Part shown: positions 1 through 9,807 of the stretch, piece after piece
Position numbering within the stretch: the first letter of the stretch is position 1
Layout: each line of letters opens with the position of its first letter
From: Pachysolen tannophilus NRRL Y-2460
Lineage: Eukaryota > Ascomycota > Pichiomycetes > Alaninales > Pachysolenaceae
Length of the DNA stretch: 64,000 bases
Reading direction: 5' to 3'
Assembly: GCA_001661245.1 (NCBI GenBank)
Contig: KV454011.1
Location: 2,181,051-2,245,050, forward strand
Made by a program: the position numbers and the translations under genes
The notes under the pieces: generated by a model
Told to the model about the DNA's origin: nothing
Seen by the model: only the letters and a program-made list of their open reading frames with translations
Database searches by the model: none

Positions 1-2463
1 ACATTGACAAATTGGAATATGGAATTTGAAAAATGGGCACCAAGTCTTAAAAAGATAACGTTCAAAGGAGCTCCAACTTATAGAAAGTTATTATATCCAG
101 ATATAAAAGCTCAAAATTTTCAAGTTTTACTTACTACTTTTGAATATGTTATTAAGGATAAACCTTTACTATCCAAGATAAAATGGGTACATATGATAAT
201 GGATGAAGGTCACAGAATGAAGAATGCTCAATCCAAATTGTCATATACTTTAACTCAATATTATCATTCTGACTATAGATTAATTTTAACAGGTACTCCA
301 TTGCAAAACAATTTACCAGAATTATGGGCATTATTAAATTTTGTTTTGCCTAAAATTTTCAACTCTGTTAAATCTTTTGATGAATGGTTTAATACGCCTT
401 TTGCCAATACAGGTGGACAAGAAAAGATTGGATTATCAGAAGAAGAAACTTTATTGGTTATAAGAAGATTGCATAAAGTGTTGAGGCCTTTCTTATTGAG
501 AAGATTGAAGAAAGATGTTGAAAAAGATTTACCAAATAAAGTTGAAAAAGTTGTTAAATGCAAGATGTCAGCTTTACAATCAAAATTATACCAACAAATG
601 TTAAAATATAACAAATTGTTTGTTGGTGATCACGACAAAAATGCTGTTGGTGTAAAAGGTCTTAATAATCAATTGATGCAATTGCGTAAAATCTGTAATC
701 ATCCGTTTGTATTTGAAGAGGTAGAGAATTTGATTAATCCAGAGCACGAAACTAATAGTAATATATGGAGAGTTAGTGGTAAGTTTGAATTACTAGATAA
801 AGTTTTACCTAAACTTAAAGCCACCGGTCATAGGGTTTTAATATTTTTTCAAATGACTCAAGTTATGGATATTATGGAAGATTTTTTAAGGTTAAAAGAT
901 ATGAAATACTTAAGATTGGATGGGGGTACAAAAGCTGATGATAGACAGGAAATGTTAAAAGTTTTCAATGCTCCAAATTCAGAATATTTTACTTTCTTAT
1001 TGTCTACAAGAGCTGGTGGGTTAGGTCTTAACTTACAAACAGCAGATACTGTCATTATATTTGATTCGGATTGGAATCCTCATCAGGATTTACAAGCTCA
1101 AGATCGTGCACATCGTATTGGTCAGAAAAATGAAGTTAGAATTTTAAGATTGATTACTGAAGATTCGATTGAAGAAATTATTTTAGAAAGAGCTCATCAA
1201 AAGTTGGATATTGATGGAAAAGTTATCCAAGCGGGTAAGTTTGATAACAAGTCTACTGCAGAAGAGCAAGAAGCTTTATTGAGAGCCTTAATAGAAGCAG
1301 AGGAACATAAGAAGAATGGTAATGCTGAAGATGATGAGATGAATGATAGTGAGTTGAACGAAGTATTATCTAGAAGTGAAGAGGAGTTGATTCTTTTCAA
1401 AGATTTTGATGATCAAAGGGCTAAAACTCCGTATGGTAAAAATAGATTATTTTCAGAAGCGGAATTACCTGATGTCTACAACCAGGATCCTGAATTAGTA
1501 TTCAATAAAAAAGACGAAACAATTTACGGTAGAGGTACTCGTGAACGTAAAACTACATTTTATGACGAAAATATGTCTGAAGCTCAGTGGTTAAAGCAAT
1601 TTGAAGAATCAGATTCTGATAATAATAATATTAATGATGATGATGAAGTTGTTGATGACGACGAGGACAATGAAAAGAAAACGAAGATAAAGAGAAAGCG
1701 CGGAAGACAGCCAAAGTCAAAAGCTTCTACTCCTTTGGAAGCCGAAGAAGACAGTACTGTTGGTAGAAAACGTAAGCAAGTTGATGATGGTTTTGTCATC
1801 GATGATGAGGAAGATTCTGAATTCAGCAATAAAAGGGCTAAAACAGCAAGCAAACGCGCTGTTAAGACTACAGGTAGACGTGGCAGAGGCGGTGGCGCTT
1901 TTGGAAGAGGTGTTGGAAGAGCCAAAAGTATTACTCCATTTAATCGCCCTCCTCCTAGTGTTCCTTTAACCGACGAGGAGAGGAAACAATTACAGTTATA
2001 CATGTTAAAAATTTATAACTATGTTCATAAATATGAGGATAATGGTAGAAGATTAAGCGATATTTTTTTGCAGAAACCATCAAAGAAGTTTTATCCCGAT
2101 TATTATAAATTAATTAAGTACCCAATTGCATTTGACGTTATTAGTAAAAGGATCAACAAGGTTTTATATAATGATTTAACTGAATTTATGGAAGATATTC
2201 ATGTAATGTTTACGAACGCTAAAACTTATAACCAAGAAGGATCACTTATATTTTTAGATGCTGTTAAATTAGAGAATTTAGCAATTGAAAAATTTAAAGT
2301 TTTAACAGGTAAAGACATTAATTTTGAAGAATTTGACCTCAAATATGGATTGAAAACTTTTAATGATTCAAATGCCACTGAAAATATAGAAAATGGAGAA
2401 AGAGAACAGGATGAAACTAATAAAGAGGATCTAGTTGATGAAGAATCAAAAAGTCCAAATTGA
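1..2463 (+). CDS. SNF2: SWI/SNF chromatin-remodelling ATPase Snf2, 3' part only
   Basis: This is the catalytic ATPase of the SWI/SNF nucleosome remodeller, cut by the left window edge; 820 residues remain. Visible in order: the rest of the DEXH ATPase domain with the DEGH box at fragment residues 68-71; the C-terminal helicase lobe with STRAGGLGLN and QAQDRAHRIGQ near 365-375; a SnAC-like region including ERKTTFYDENMSEAQWLKQF; an acidic stretch; AT-hook-like KRKRGRQPK and GRRGRGGG; and a bromodomain at about 663-770 (PSKKFYPDYYKLIKYP). The SnAC and bromodomain sequences resemble Snf2 more than its paralogue Sth1, although the stretch ELNEVLSRSEEE is intermediate. No CTG codon was noticed in the reading frame. 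The frame runs in from base 1, so the TTG at 4 is not a start. Confidence 0.93.
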   Translation, partial: TLTNWNMEFEKWAPSLKKITFKGAPTYRKLLYPDIKAQNFQVLLTTFEYVIKDKPLLSKIKWVHMIMDEGHRMKNAQSKLSYTLTQYYHSDYRLILTGTPLQNNLPELWALLNFVLPKIFNSVKSFDEWFNTPFANTGGQEKIGLSEEETLLVIRRLHKVLRPFLLRRLKKDVEKDLPNKVEKVVKCKMSALQSKLYQQMLKYNKLFVGDHDKNAVGVKGLNNQLMQLRKICNHPFVFEEVENLINPEHETNSNIWRVSGKFELLDKVLPKLKATGHRVLIFFQMTQVMDIMEDFLRLKDMKYLRLDGGTKADDRQEMLKVFNAPNSEYFTFLLSTRAGGLGLNLQTADTVIIFDSDWNPHQDLQAQDRAHRIGQKNEVRILRLITEDSIEEIILERAHQKLDIDGKVIQAGKFDNKSTAEEQEALLRALIEAEEHKKNGNAEDDEMNDSELNEVLSRSEEELILFKDFDDQRAKTPYGKNRLFSEAELPDVYNQDPELVFNKKDETIYGRGTRERKTTFYDENMSEAQWLKQFEESDSDNNNINDDDEVVDDDEDNEKKTKIKRKRGRQPKSKASTPLEAEEDSTVGRKRKQVDDGFVIDDEEDSEFSNKRAKTASKRAVKTTGRRGRGGGAFGRGVGRAKSITPFNRPPPSVPLTDEERKQLQLYMLKIYNYVHKYEDNGRRLSDIFLQKPSKKFYPDYYKLIKYPIAFDVISKRINKVLYNDLTEFMEDIHVMFTNAKTYNQEGSLIFLDAVKLENLAIEKFKVLTGKDINFEEFDLKYGLKTFNDSNATENIENGEREQDETNKEDLVDEESKSPN

Positions 2464-2830
2464 AATAAGGGTGCAGTGAATAGATTATAAATAACATTGA
2501 ATAACATTTTTTTTTTCTTTTTTTCTGGTTTTGTTAATAAATATTTATATATATAATGATTAGGGGGGTTTCCTTTGTAATTTTACAAATTTTTTAATGG
2601 CATCCTTAGTATCAACCAAGGTTGTTCAGTTTTTACAACGTTTATGACCTACGTTTGTGATTTTTAGACATCCATTTTATTTATCATGAACTGCTTCATT
2701 TAACATGGTATTTATCTGTCGTACATTTTTAACAAATAGAACTCCATAATTAAAACATATCAATTTAAAAGTCCTCTTTAGTTTTTAAAAGTAATCATTA
2801 ATTCTCTTGAATCAGGGAGATAGAAGAGAC
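2464..2830. other. intergenic, SNF2 terminator and promoter of the small CX9C gene
   Basis: The region is 367 bp between two genes on the same strand. It holds T-rich runs just after the SNF2 stop and an AT-rich upstream region for the next gene. I see no ORF or RNA gene in it. Confidence 0.5.
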
Positions 2831-3025
2831 ATGTCTAGCTTAAAGAAACAGACAGGAAAGCAGCTTAACAAGCTTTTTGATGCTACAGCTCAGTGTTCGA
2901 TTGAGTCGGGAAGGTACGGTCAATGTATACTGAAGAATTACAAACTGATAGATAAGGACGTTTGCGCTAAAGAATTCTTTGCTTTTAAAAATTGTGTTCA
3001 GAAAGTAATGAAGAAGAAATGGTAA
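2831..3025 (+). CDS. NDUFAF8-like twin CX9C mitochondrial protein (complex I assembly)
   Basis: This 64-residue protein has two CX9C motifs: C-SIESGRYGQ-C and C-AKEFFAFKN-C. Paired motifs of this kind form a disulphide-linked helical hairpin imported by Mia40 into the mitochondrial intermembrane space. Spacing and flanking residues match human NDUFAF8 (C17orf89), which has C-GAEAAAYGR-C and C-AREFEALRS-C and works with NDUFAF5 in complex I assembly. S. cerevisiae has no complex I, so presence of this gene suggests the host does. The first ATG of the frame, at 2831, was chosen; the open frame upstream contains only a TTG. The family call is by motif resemblance; another small CX9C protein is the main alternative. 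Confidence 0.75.
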   Translation: MSSLKKQTGKQLNKLFDATAQCSIESGRYGQCILKNYKLIDKDVCAKEFFAFKNCVQKVMKKKW

Positions 3026-3370
3026 GAAGACAATTAAAATTAACCTGTTGATTAGACGTGCTCCATTCAGAATGGAAAGAGTGAAAATAATGAAAATTAA
3101 TGAAAATTCAAAAAAAGAAACATTGTGTGGTTTATTTCTTAAAATAAACGCCTGATGTGGTCTTTTCTAACCATGCAGATACGTTTTAAGGAAGAATGAT
3201 GATATGTTAGTTTTCCATGTTTGTAAGCAATAAATAAGGATTATTCCAGATAGCAGATTCCCTGTTCTAATGATTTCAACCTAGTTTAAGTTGTTCATAT
3301 AAATATGTTTTGATAAATGTACGATAAATTAAACTTTATAAACTATTAATACGTTAAATAAAATTACTAA
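3026..3370. other. convergent intergenic region
   Basis: The region is 345 bp between the 3' ends of the CX9C gene and YPK9. It is AT-rich with A- and T-tracts suited to 3' end formation. I see no ORF or RNA gene. Confidence 0.5.
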
Positions 3371-6300
3371 TTATACAGTTATATCTTCCCATTCTTTCTT
3401 CAAATTTTTAAATAATTTCTTGCTACCCTTTCTGCCGAATTGTCTCTTGTAAACTTTTGCAAACATTATAAAAACCTTCTTGTAACCTATGTCCATGAGT
3501 GCAGCATTCAATATAAACATCATCACAATCATCAGCTTCATATCGGTTGAAATTTCTGTCAATTGTAATAATTTTCCAATCCATGATTTAGCAGGAATGA
3601 GCAATAGAGCTGTTGAAACTAAAATGTCCACAGTAGCGTTCAATATAAATGGCAAGTTTGTGAATACAGGTTTTCTGTAAGGTGGACCCACGGCCAATAC
3701 CACTGCTGCTATAATATACTGATAATTAGAGAATTCGAATAACACTGTATTATCAGTGGAATCCACTGCATCATCACCACCTGGAACCGGTTTGATATAC
3801 CATGGTTCAGATTGTGCAAACAACCAAATGAAAATCTGAAACAGCATCAACAACAAGATATTACATACTAAAGGTATTAAAATTTTTGGGGAAATCAAGT
3901 TAGCAGTTGGTCTCTTAACAAATAATTTTGGAAATGGTTCAGACCACGACATGAACACTGCAATCGGTAATGTCAAAAACAAATCAATATATAAAAATTG
4001 AAAATCGCCCAAATTAGATCCCCTTTTATATAATATACTGACTGTCACAAATTGAATAGCTGAATAAAGCGAAATATACTGAAAGCATGAAAAGCTGGTC
4101 ACTAGTGAGGCTCGTCCTTCTTTGATAATATCTAGTACACACGAAATTTCAAAAATTCTAGAAGTAAATGGAGCAGCAACAGAAGCTTCGGCTTCACTAA
4201 GTGATATACCAACATCAGCAGCTTTTAATGCACCGCAATCGTTAGCACCATCGCCACAAAATCCAACAGTATAATCAAGCTTCTGCAATTGTTCAACCAA
4301 TTCATGCTTCTCATCAGGGGACATTCTTGCAAATATCTTCGTTTGCATTAACATCATGTTGATTAAAGATTCATCCAGGTTTCTCTCCATCAAAAGATAT
4401 TTAAATACATCACCAGTAACCGCTAAACAGTAATTTGAATTAATACTGGTTGAAGTTGGTTTTAATGTATTTGGATCTAGCAATATACTAGGATTATCTA
4501 CTTCTTCCCAGATTAATCTCGTTCCTCCTGGTAAAGCATCCCCAGTGGCTAACTCTATCGTATCAAAGCTAGGGACAAATACATAATGGTCTTGCTCGAT
4601 TAATCCCGATTCTTTACCAACGCTGACTGCTGTTAATACATTATCACCAGTACACATGATAACTCTTAATTGAGCCTGATTTAATTCCGCCAAGGACTTT
4701 TTTGTTTCTTTTTTCAATTTATTTTCAAAAATAATGAATCCCAAAAATTCCAAAAAACTTTCACACTCCTCTCTCCTTAGTTCAGAGACAAATTTTACAC
4801 TTTTCTTGTTAGATCTGTCACTGCGTTGTTTCCTTGTCAATGGTTTTCCTGCAACTGCAATAACTCTGTAACCATTATGAGTATAATAGTGCAATAATTC
4901 ATTGTAATTTGATGGAAATGTTTGTGGAGCACAAATATCTTTCATCACTTCAGGTGCACCTTTTGTAAAAACATAAAGGTCATCATCACTCTCTAGATTG
5001 TAAGGTTTAACAATCACAGACATCCTTCTTAACTGAGAAACAAAATCAAATTCTCTTAACTGCACAATATAGTTAGAATCATCATTATGATCAAATAAAT
5101 TTTGATTATCGTGTGGCTTCATTATTGAAGGTGTAAGAGTTTCCGGTATTTTAAACAGCTTTCGAAAATTTGCCAAATGCATATCATTTGAATCTTCAAA
5201 TAGCCTCCAATTTGTAAACTCAAACATTTTGAAATCTAATGGGTCACCAATCAAATCTTCATTAACTGCTTTCAATGAATGACATGTGACTAATGACATT
5301 AATAAATTTTTAGCTTTTCTGATTGTTTCTTTAGAATTTCCAAGTTCATTAAGCTTCAAAGAAACTTCATTCTCTCTATAATTAAACAAATCAGCCGGAC
5401 TAGTCGCTAAGTCATGGAAACTAGAAGCGTTGCTATTATTGAGAGGTGCACTAAGATGAATCCCTAATATATCCAACCCATCTTCTGTTAATGTTCCAGT
5501 TTTATCAAAGCACATAACATCTAGTTTACCGCCAACATTGACCCTTGTTGGAGCTATACAAAAGACTTGTTTTTTGCGCAATCTTGCAAGAGCAAAACTA
5601 GTACCAATTGTTAAAGTTGCAGGCAATGCAGGAGGAACAACAATAGTGATAATATCCAATGCCCTTAATATGATAATCTTGTATCCAAGACCCATCTTGA
5701 TAAAATTATATGTTGAAAAAACGAATCCAACAACTGCAATTAATGTCATGAATCCTATGTATTTAAATGAATCTTCGTAAAATTTGAAACCAGTTGGCTT
5801 TGGAAATAACATGGATCTGATTAAAGCACCTTTGGTAGTATTAAACCCTGTCTTTACCACTAGCGCCATAGCTGGCTCTTCATTAGTAGTACGTGATCTA
5901 ACTATCTTAGTTCCACTATACAAGAATGATTTAGCAAAAGTTGTTGAAAATTTAGTGCTTCTAAACTCTTCAATTAGATTGAGAGCAGTATCTTGGTCTA
6001 TTGATACCTTCGAAACAGGAACAGATTCTCCTGTAAGCATTGATTCATTAACGATACAATCACCATTGAGCAAAACGGAATCACATGGGAAAATACTGAG
6101 CGAAGGGTCTGAAACTTCATAAATATCACCTGGTACTAAATCTTCAGAAGAAACAACTTTCCAAAAATCATTTCTCCAGACTCTAACGTCAAATTTGATT
6201 CTTGATAAGTCTCTTAATCTTATCAATGTTTTTTTTGTTTCAACTAAGGTCTGTATGATGGATATCACGGAGATCAAGAAAATACAAGCTGCGTAATAAT

Positions 6301-7846
6301 AATAATCATCGCATAACCATAATATAATTGAAGAAATTTGGAAGATATAAAAAGGGTGAAGAACTTCATCGACCAGCAACTGTGAAACACTTTTTTCTTT
6401 GATATCTATCAAATTTAATCCAAATATTAATAAACGATCATCATGAGAGTCCTGTGTCAATCCGTCTTTGACTCTTTCTAAATCACACCAGCTTTCTTCT
6501 GCCCAATTAGAGTTTGTTTTAAATATATCTTCTGTAGGCGAATAATATATTCTTCTATATCTATATTCAAATGATATTAAAATAGGTACCACAGGATCTA
6601 TCTTGGAATAATAGTCACTTGTACTATCTTTATCATTTGCAGAATCTTCCTCTTCACCATCTTCTTGTTGGGAAATAGAAATAGTTAAATAATTTGATAG
6701 TCTCTTATTATACCATTGTCTCGTTAAATTTATTATTGATAATTCTCCCAACTCCGTTTCTATTACAACCCAATCAGCTTTACCCAATGCTGTCTTATTA
6801 CCCATGCATTTTATTCTGTAACGCGGGAACCATCTAAAAAATAAATACAGAATTCCAAATGACAAAATGCATAAACTGTAATACAAGATTATTTTCCACT
6901 TACAATTTTGATATCCTGCAATACCAAATACCAAATCTTCTTCTGCAATATAAAATCTTTGATAATGCAACTTTGCAGGAAAATCAGGAAAAAAATATTC
7001 ATGATTTGAAGCATCTAATCTATTTTTCAATCTTTTTACTAAATTTTTCTTATCAGCATTTTCATTACCTTCATCATCATCATCATCATAAATGTCATTA
7101 TCCAACAATGGTGAATTTGATCTTGCATCCAGCCCCGAATATCTATTCCTTATTAATGAAGAGTTATCATGACTTCCATAATCTTCTATCCCAGCGTGTC
7201 TCTTACCATTTGTAAAAGTTGATGAACTTATCGATGGCGTTCTTAAACGTGATGTACTACCACTACGAACAAAGTCGTTCCCATAATCATCATGATATGA
7301 GTTCCAATTAGTATCGTAGTCCACTGGTTCATTTGGATTATTTCCTTCCATTGTTGACGTTCCTTGTGCATTTTGAATTTGATCAATAGTGAAAAATTTA
7401 AAATTTGAACGTTCCTGTAAATCAACAGAAGAAGCATTTGAAGAAGCTGGTCTCAACTCGTTCGATTCAAAGCCTGTATCATCTTCAGCCATAAAGATTT
7501 CCTCAGTTCCCTCATTAATCACAGATGTGGCATTTGCATTTGCATTTGCATTCGTAGAAACAATCCCCAGGTGTGATGATAAATGTGATAAACGCAAATC
7601 TCTCATACCCACTTCATCATCACTTGTATTTGTCGAAACATTACTCAAACGTGGTGATCTCATTCTATAATGGCTATGATGATGGAAACTAGAAATCGAT
7701 GAAGGAACTACTTCTGAAGCAGCACCAGAAAACATTTCATGATCATTTTCATCAACATAATTTATATTTGAAGAAGAGACAGAAGCCCTATGTATCGATG
7801 ATGATCTTCTTCTTCCAGAGAAATTTTCATTACTGTGAGAACTCAT
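3371..7846 (-). CDS. YPK9: P5B-type ATPase Ypk9 (vacuolar/lysosomal polyamine transporter family)
   Basis: This is a P-type ATPase of the P5B group, orthologous to yeast Ypk9 and human ATP13A2, which act in the vacuole or lysosome membrane and export polyamines from the lumen. The protein has 1491 residues (Ypk9 has 1472). It has a long Ser/Asn-rich disordered N-terminus of about 280 residues, then a hydrophobic entry hairpin, the TGES actuator motif, PPALP in transmembrane segment 4 (near residue 736), which marks P5 ATPases, the phosphorylation motif DKTGTLT (near 777), CTGDN, the hinge GDGAND (near 1199) and six C-terminal membrane segments. All catalytic motifs are intact. The ATG at 7846-7844 is the start. 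Confidence 0.96.
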   Translation of the reverse strand: MSSHSNENFSGRRRSSSIHRASVSSSNINYVDENDHEMFSGAASEVVPSSISSFHHHSHYRMRSPRLSNVSTNTSDDEVGMRDLRLSHLSSHLGIVSTNANANANATSVINEGTEEIFMAEDDTGFESNELRPASSNASSVDLQERSNFKFFTIDQIQNAQGTSTMEGNNPNEPVDYDTNWNSYHDDYGNDFVRSGSTSRLRTPSISSSTFTNGKRHAGIEDYGSHDNSSLIRNRYSGLDARSNSPLLDNDIYDDDDDEGNENADKKNLVKRLKNRLDASNHEYFFPDFPAKLHYQRFYIAEEDLVFGIAGYQNCKWKIILYYSLCILSFGILYLFFRWFPRYRIKCMGNKTALGKADWVVIETELGELSIINLTRQWYNKRLSNYLTISISQQEDGEEEDSANDKDSTSDYYSKIDPVVPILISFEYRYRRIYYSPTEDIFKTNSNWAEESWCDLERVKDGLTQDSHDDRLLIFGLNLIDIKEKSVSQLLVDEVLHPFYIFQISSIILWLCDDYYYYAACIFLISVISIIQTLVETKKTLIRLRDLSRIKFDVRVWRNDFWKVVSSEDLVPGDIYEVSDPSLSIFPCDSVLLNGDCIVNESMLTGESVPVSKVSIDQDTALNLIEEFRSTKFSTTFAKSFLYSGTKIVRSRTTNEEPAMALVVKTGFNTTKGALIRSMLFPKPTGFKFYEDSFKYIGFMTLIAVVGFVFSTYNFIKMGLGYKIIILRALDIITIVVPPALPATLTIGTSFALARLRKKQVFCIAPTRVNVGGKLDVMCFDKTGTLTEDGLDILGIHLSAPLNNSNASSFHDLATSPADLFNYRENEVSLKLNELGNSKETIRKAKNLLMSLVTCHSLKAVNEDLIGDPLDFKMFEFTNWRLFEDSNDMHLANFRKLFKIPETLTPSIMKPHDNQNLFDHNDDSNYIVQLREFDFVSQLRRMSVIVKPYNLESDDDLYVFTKGAPEVMKDICAPQTFPSNYNELLHYYTHNGYRVIAVAGKPLTRKQRSDRSNKKSVKFVSELRREECESFLEFLGFIIFENKLKKETKKSLAELNQAQLRVIMCTGDNVLTAVSVGKESGLIEQDHYVFVPSFDTIELATGDALPGGTRLIWEEVDNPSILLDPNTLKPTSTSINSNYCLAVTGDVFKYLLMERNLDESLINMMLMQTKIFARMSPDEKHELVEQLQKLDYTVGFCGDGANDCGALKAADVGISLSEAEASVAAPFTSRIFEISCVLDIIKEGRASLVTSFSCFQYISLYSAIQFVTVSILYKRGSNLGDFQFLYIDLFLTLPIAVFMSWSEPFPKLFVKRPTANLISPKILIPLVCNILLLMLFQIFIWLFAQSEPWYIKPVPGGDDAVDSTDNTVLFEFSNYQYIIAAVVLAVGPPYRKPVFTNLPFILNATVDILVSTALLLIPAKSWIGKLLQLTEISTDMKLMIVMMFILNAALMDIGYKKVFIMFAKVYKRQFGRKGSKKLFKNLKKEWEDITV

Positions 7847-8212
7847 GATTCATACCAAATAATTAAAAAGATTACCAATGGTATCTATCATCTATCTATC
7901 TACCTTGACCTTGATCTTTATATCTTTCTTTTATTTTAGCATTCATTTTTTTTTATTGCATTTTAAATAGAAAATGATATCAAAAAAAGAGGTTTTACAC
8001 TACTAAGAGAACTCAATACAAAAAACAACGACAAGAACAACACAGCTACAACCTTAGCAAAGGTATAGATAGATAGATCTACAGATAGCTACAAAGGAGA
8101 TGAAGAAGGTGGTGATCATTTTATAATAATAAAGAGTTTTTTTTTTCTTTCTTTTTTTAAAAAAACAAAAAAAAAAAATTGTATTAATTTATTCAAGTTA
8201 CTAATAATTACT
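7847..8212. promoter_or_regulatory. YPK9 upstream region
   Basis: The region is 366 bp between the YPK9 start and the eIF3k stop. It contains short GATA/CTAT microsatellites near 7885-7903 and 8066-8090 and a T-rich run near 8140-8160. No gene was seen. Confidence 0.5.
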
Positions 8213-8977
8213 TCAATTTTCAAAAGCTTTCTTGATCAACCTACTAATTTGGTCAAAGCTAACGTTTTCATTATTGATATTGATAATTTTCTCTTCTTCA
8301 ATTGCGATTCTAGCATCTTTTGATTTTATCAAGACCTTATCATTTTTAATTTCCCAATTTAAATCCAGGGTGATAAATTTTTCAAAACCAATTTTATCAT
8401 TTTCAAAATCCAAAGAAGCTTGTAAAAATTTATAATCGATTGAATTATAAGTAATTGAAATCAATACACTTATTGCTTTTTGCAATTCGAATTTCAAATT
8501 TTCTAAAGATTTATAATGAGTTAAAATAATTTTTTGTTTTAAAAAATCATCACTATTAAAAATTTGCCAAAAATTAATAAATTTACAATTGACCAAAATA
8601 TTATATATTGATATTAATTTTTGTACTTTTTCATTAAATGAATTTAAAAAAGGTGCTGTTTCATTTATTATTGTATAAGATGGAAGTAAATTCAAATATA
8701 ATTGGAAATCAGCATAATTAAAATTAATTAATCCTTTTAATAAAACTTTAATACTATAATATTCTCTTTCATTTTCATCAACTTCTGGATTTGTCAATTC
8801 ATAAAGTTTTAAAAGAGCCAAATTACTATTCAAATCCTGGAAATTTCTTGTTGTTTGTTCATCCAAATAATCTTGTAAATCTTTAATAACCAAGACATCA
8901 TATCTTTTCAAAGAACTTAAAATCTCATTAACAACTTCTGGTCGTTGTGGAGGAACTGAAACTAATGTATTTTCCAT
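8213..8977 (-). CDS. eukaryotic translation initiation factor 3 subunit k
   Basis: This 254-residue protein matches eIF3k, a PCI/winged-helix subunit of the eIF3 octamer that pairs with eIF3l. The N-terminal block (SLKRYD, then LNSNLALLKLYEL) aligns with human eIF3k GIDRYNP and LEANLAVLKLYQF. The middle (VLLKGLINFNYADF) aligns with ILLKALTNLPHTDF. The end (LNWEIKNDKVLIK followed by NVSFDQISRLIKKA) fits the family's winged helix. S. cerevisiae lacks this subunit. The ATG at 8977-8975 is the start; the frame continues upstream without an earlier ATG. Related PCI proteins such as CSN8 and Rpn12 are alternatives but fit less well. Confidence 0.9.
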   Translation of the reverse strand: MENTLVSVPPQRPEVVNEILSSLKRYDVLVIKDLQDYLDEQTTRNFQDLNSNLALLKLYELTNPEVDENEREYYSIKVLLKGLINFNYADFQLYLNLLPSYTIINETAPFLNSFNEKVQKLISIYNILVNCKFINFWQIFNSDDFLKQKIILTHYKSLENLKFELQKAISVLISITYNSIDYKFLQASLDFENDKIGFEKFITLDLNWEIKNDKVLIKSKDARIAIEEEKIININNENVSFDQISRLIKKAFEN

Positions 8978-9807
8978 TTTTAATAGATAGCCAAATACCA
9001 AAAGAAAAATAATAAATATTTCAAATATTTCAAATTCCTAATATTCCTATAGCTCTGCTACTATAAATATATATATATATTTATCGATTAAATTTATTAT
9101 TTTTATTTCTTTCTTTTACCTTTAAAATGAGTTTACTGATTCTTGTTGGCTTTTTTTGGCTATTTTTTTCTTGGCTTTACGGGCTCTTCACAGCATCGAG
9201 AGAGAAATTTTTCACTTTTTTTTTTTTTCTCTTATTTTTTCAACAAATAATTAGCACATTTAAACACTACTGTTTTTTCCCACACGAATATGTAACTATC
9301 TGCACTACCAAATCTATACTTACCGTAAAAGGACATTGTTAGTTTTGAATCCACTACCACAACATCTGCAATTACCACTACCGCATTGGGAAAACCTGGT
9401 GGTTTCAATACACTACCGCATAATAAAAATAAGAATAAGTTATAAAGAAAGATAAAGTAAATTAAATTTGTTGATGAATTGATAAAAGTAAGAAGATCAA
9501 CGATGGGGTTTCAAGTGTAATAGCGATAAGTAATAAGTCATCAGATCTAATTTTCTATCAATGTTTGTTGTAGTAAGTATCTGTTTTAGTTTAATATTTT
9601 TTTTTTTTTTTGTTTTGTTTTGTAATAGAAATCGCGTTCTCTTTCTTTATTCTTTGTATTTATAAAAACGATTTTTCTACTTTCGGCGGTTATTTATTTA
9701 TTTATATTTATTTTTTTATTTATTTACTTTTTGTAAACAAATTATAATATTAATATTAATTTTAATATTAATATTAATATCATTATTTATATAAATTGCT
9801 CCCAGGT
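8978..9807. promoter_or_regulatory. divergent promoter region between eIF3k and STU2
   Basis: This 830-bp region separates two divergent genes. It has TATATA runs near 9068-9080, T-runs, and a GC-rich motif TTTCGGCGGTTA at 9681-9692. That motif recurs at 30262-30273 and resembles the Ume6 URS1 site. A 71-codon open frame at 9127-9342 is phenylalanine-rich low complexity and is not supported as a gene. No RNA gene was recognised. Confidence 0.5.

Noticed and set aside
9318-9336. Minus-strand ATG followed by GTAAGT (possible first exon, 13 coding bases)
   Set aside because: No TACTAAC and acceptor leading to a sensible protein were found downstream; eIF3k already has its own good start.
9127-9342. 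71-codon plus-strand ORF before STU2
   Set aside because: Its sequence is Phe/Leu low complexity from T-runs, with no family-like pattern.
9560-9807. Possible 5'UTR intron of STU2 (GTAAGT near 9572, CAG near 9805)
   Set aside because: No branch-site consensus lies between them and it would not affect the protein.
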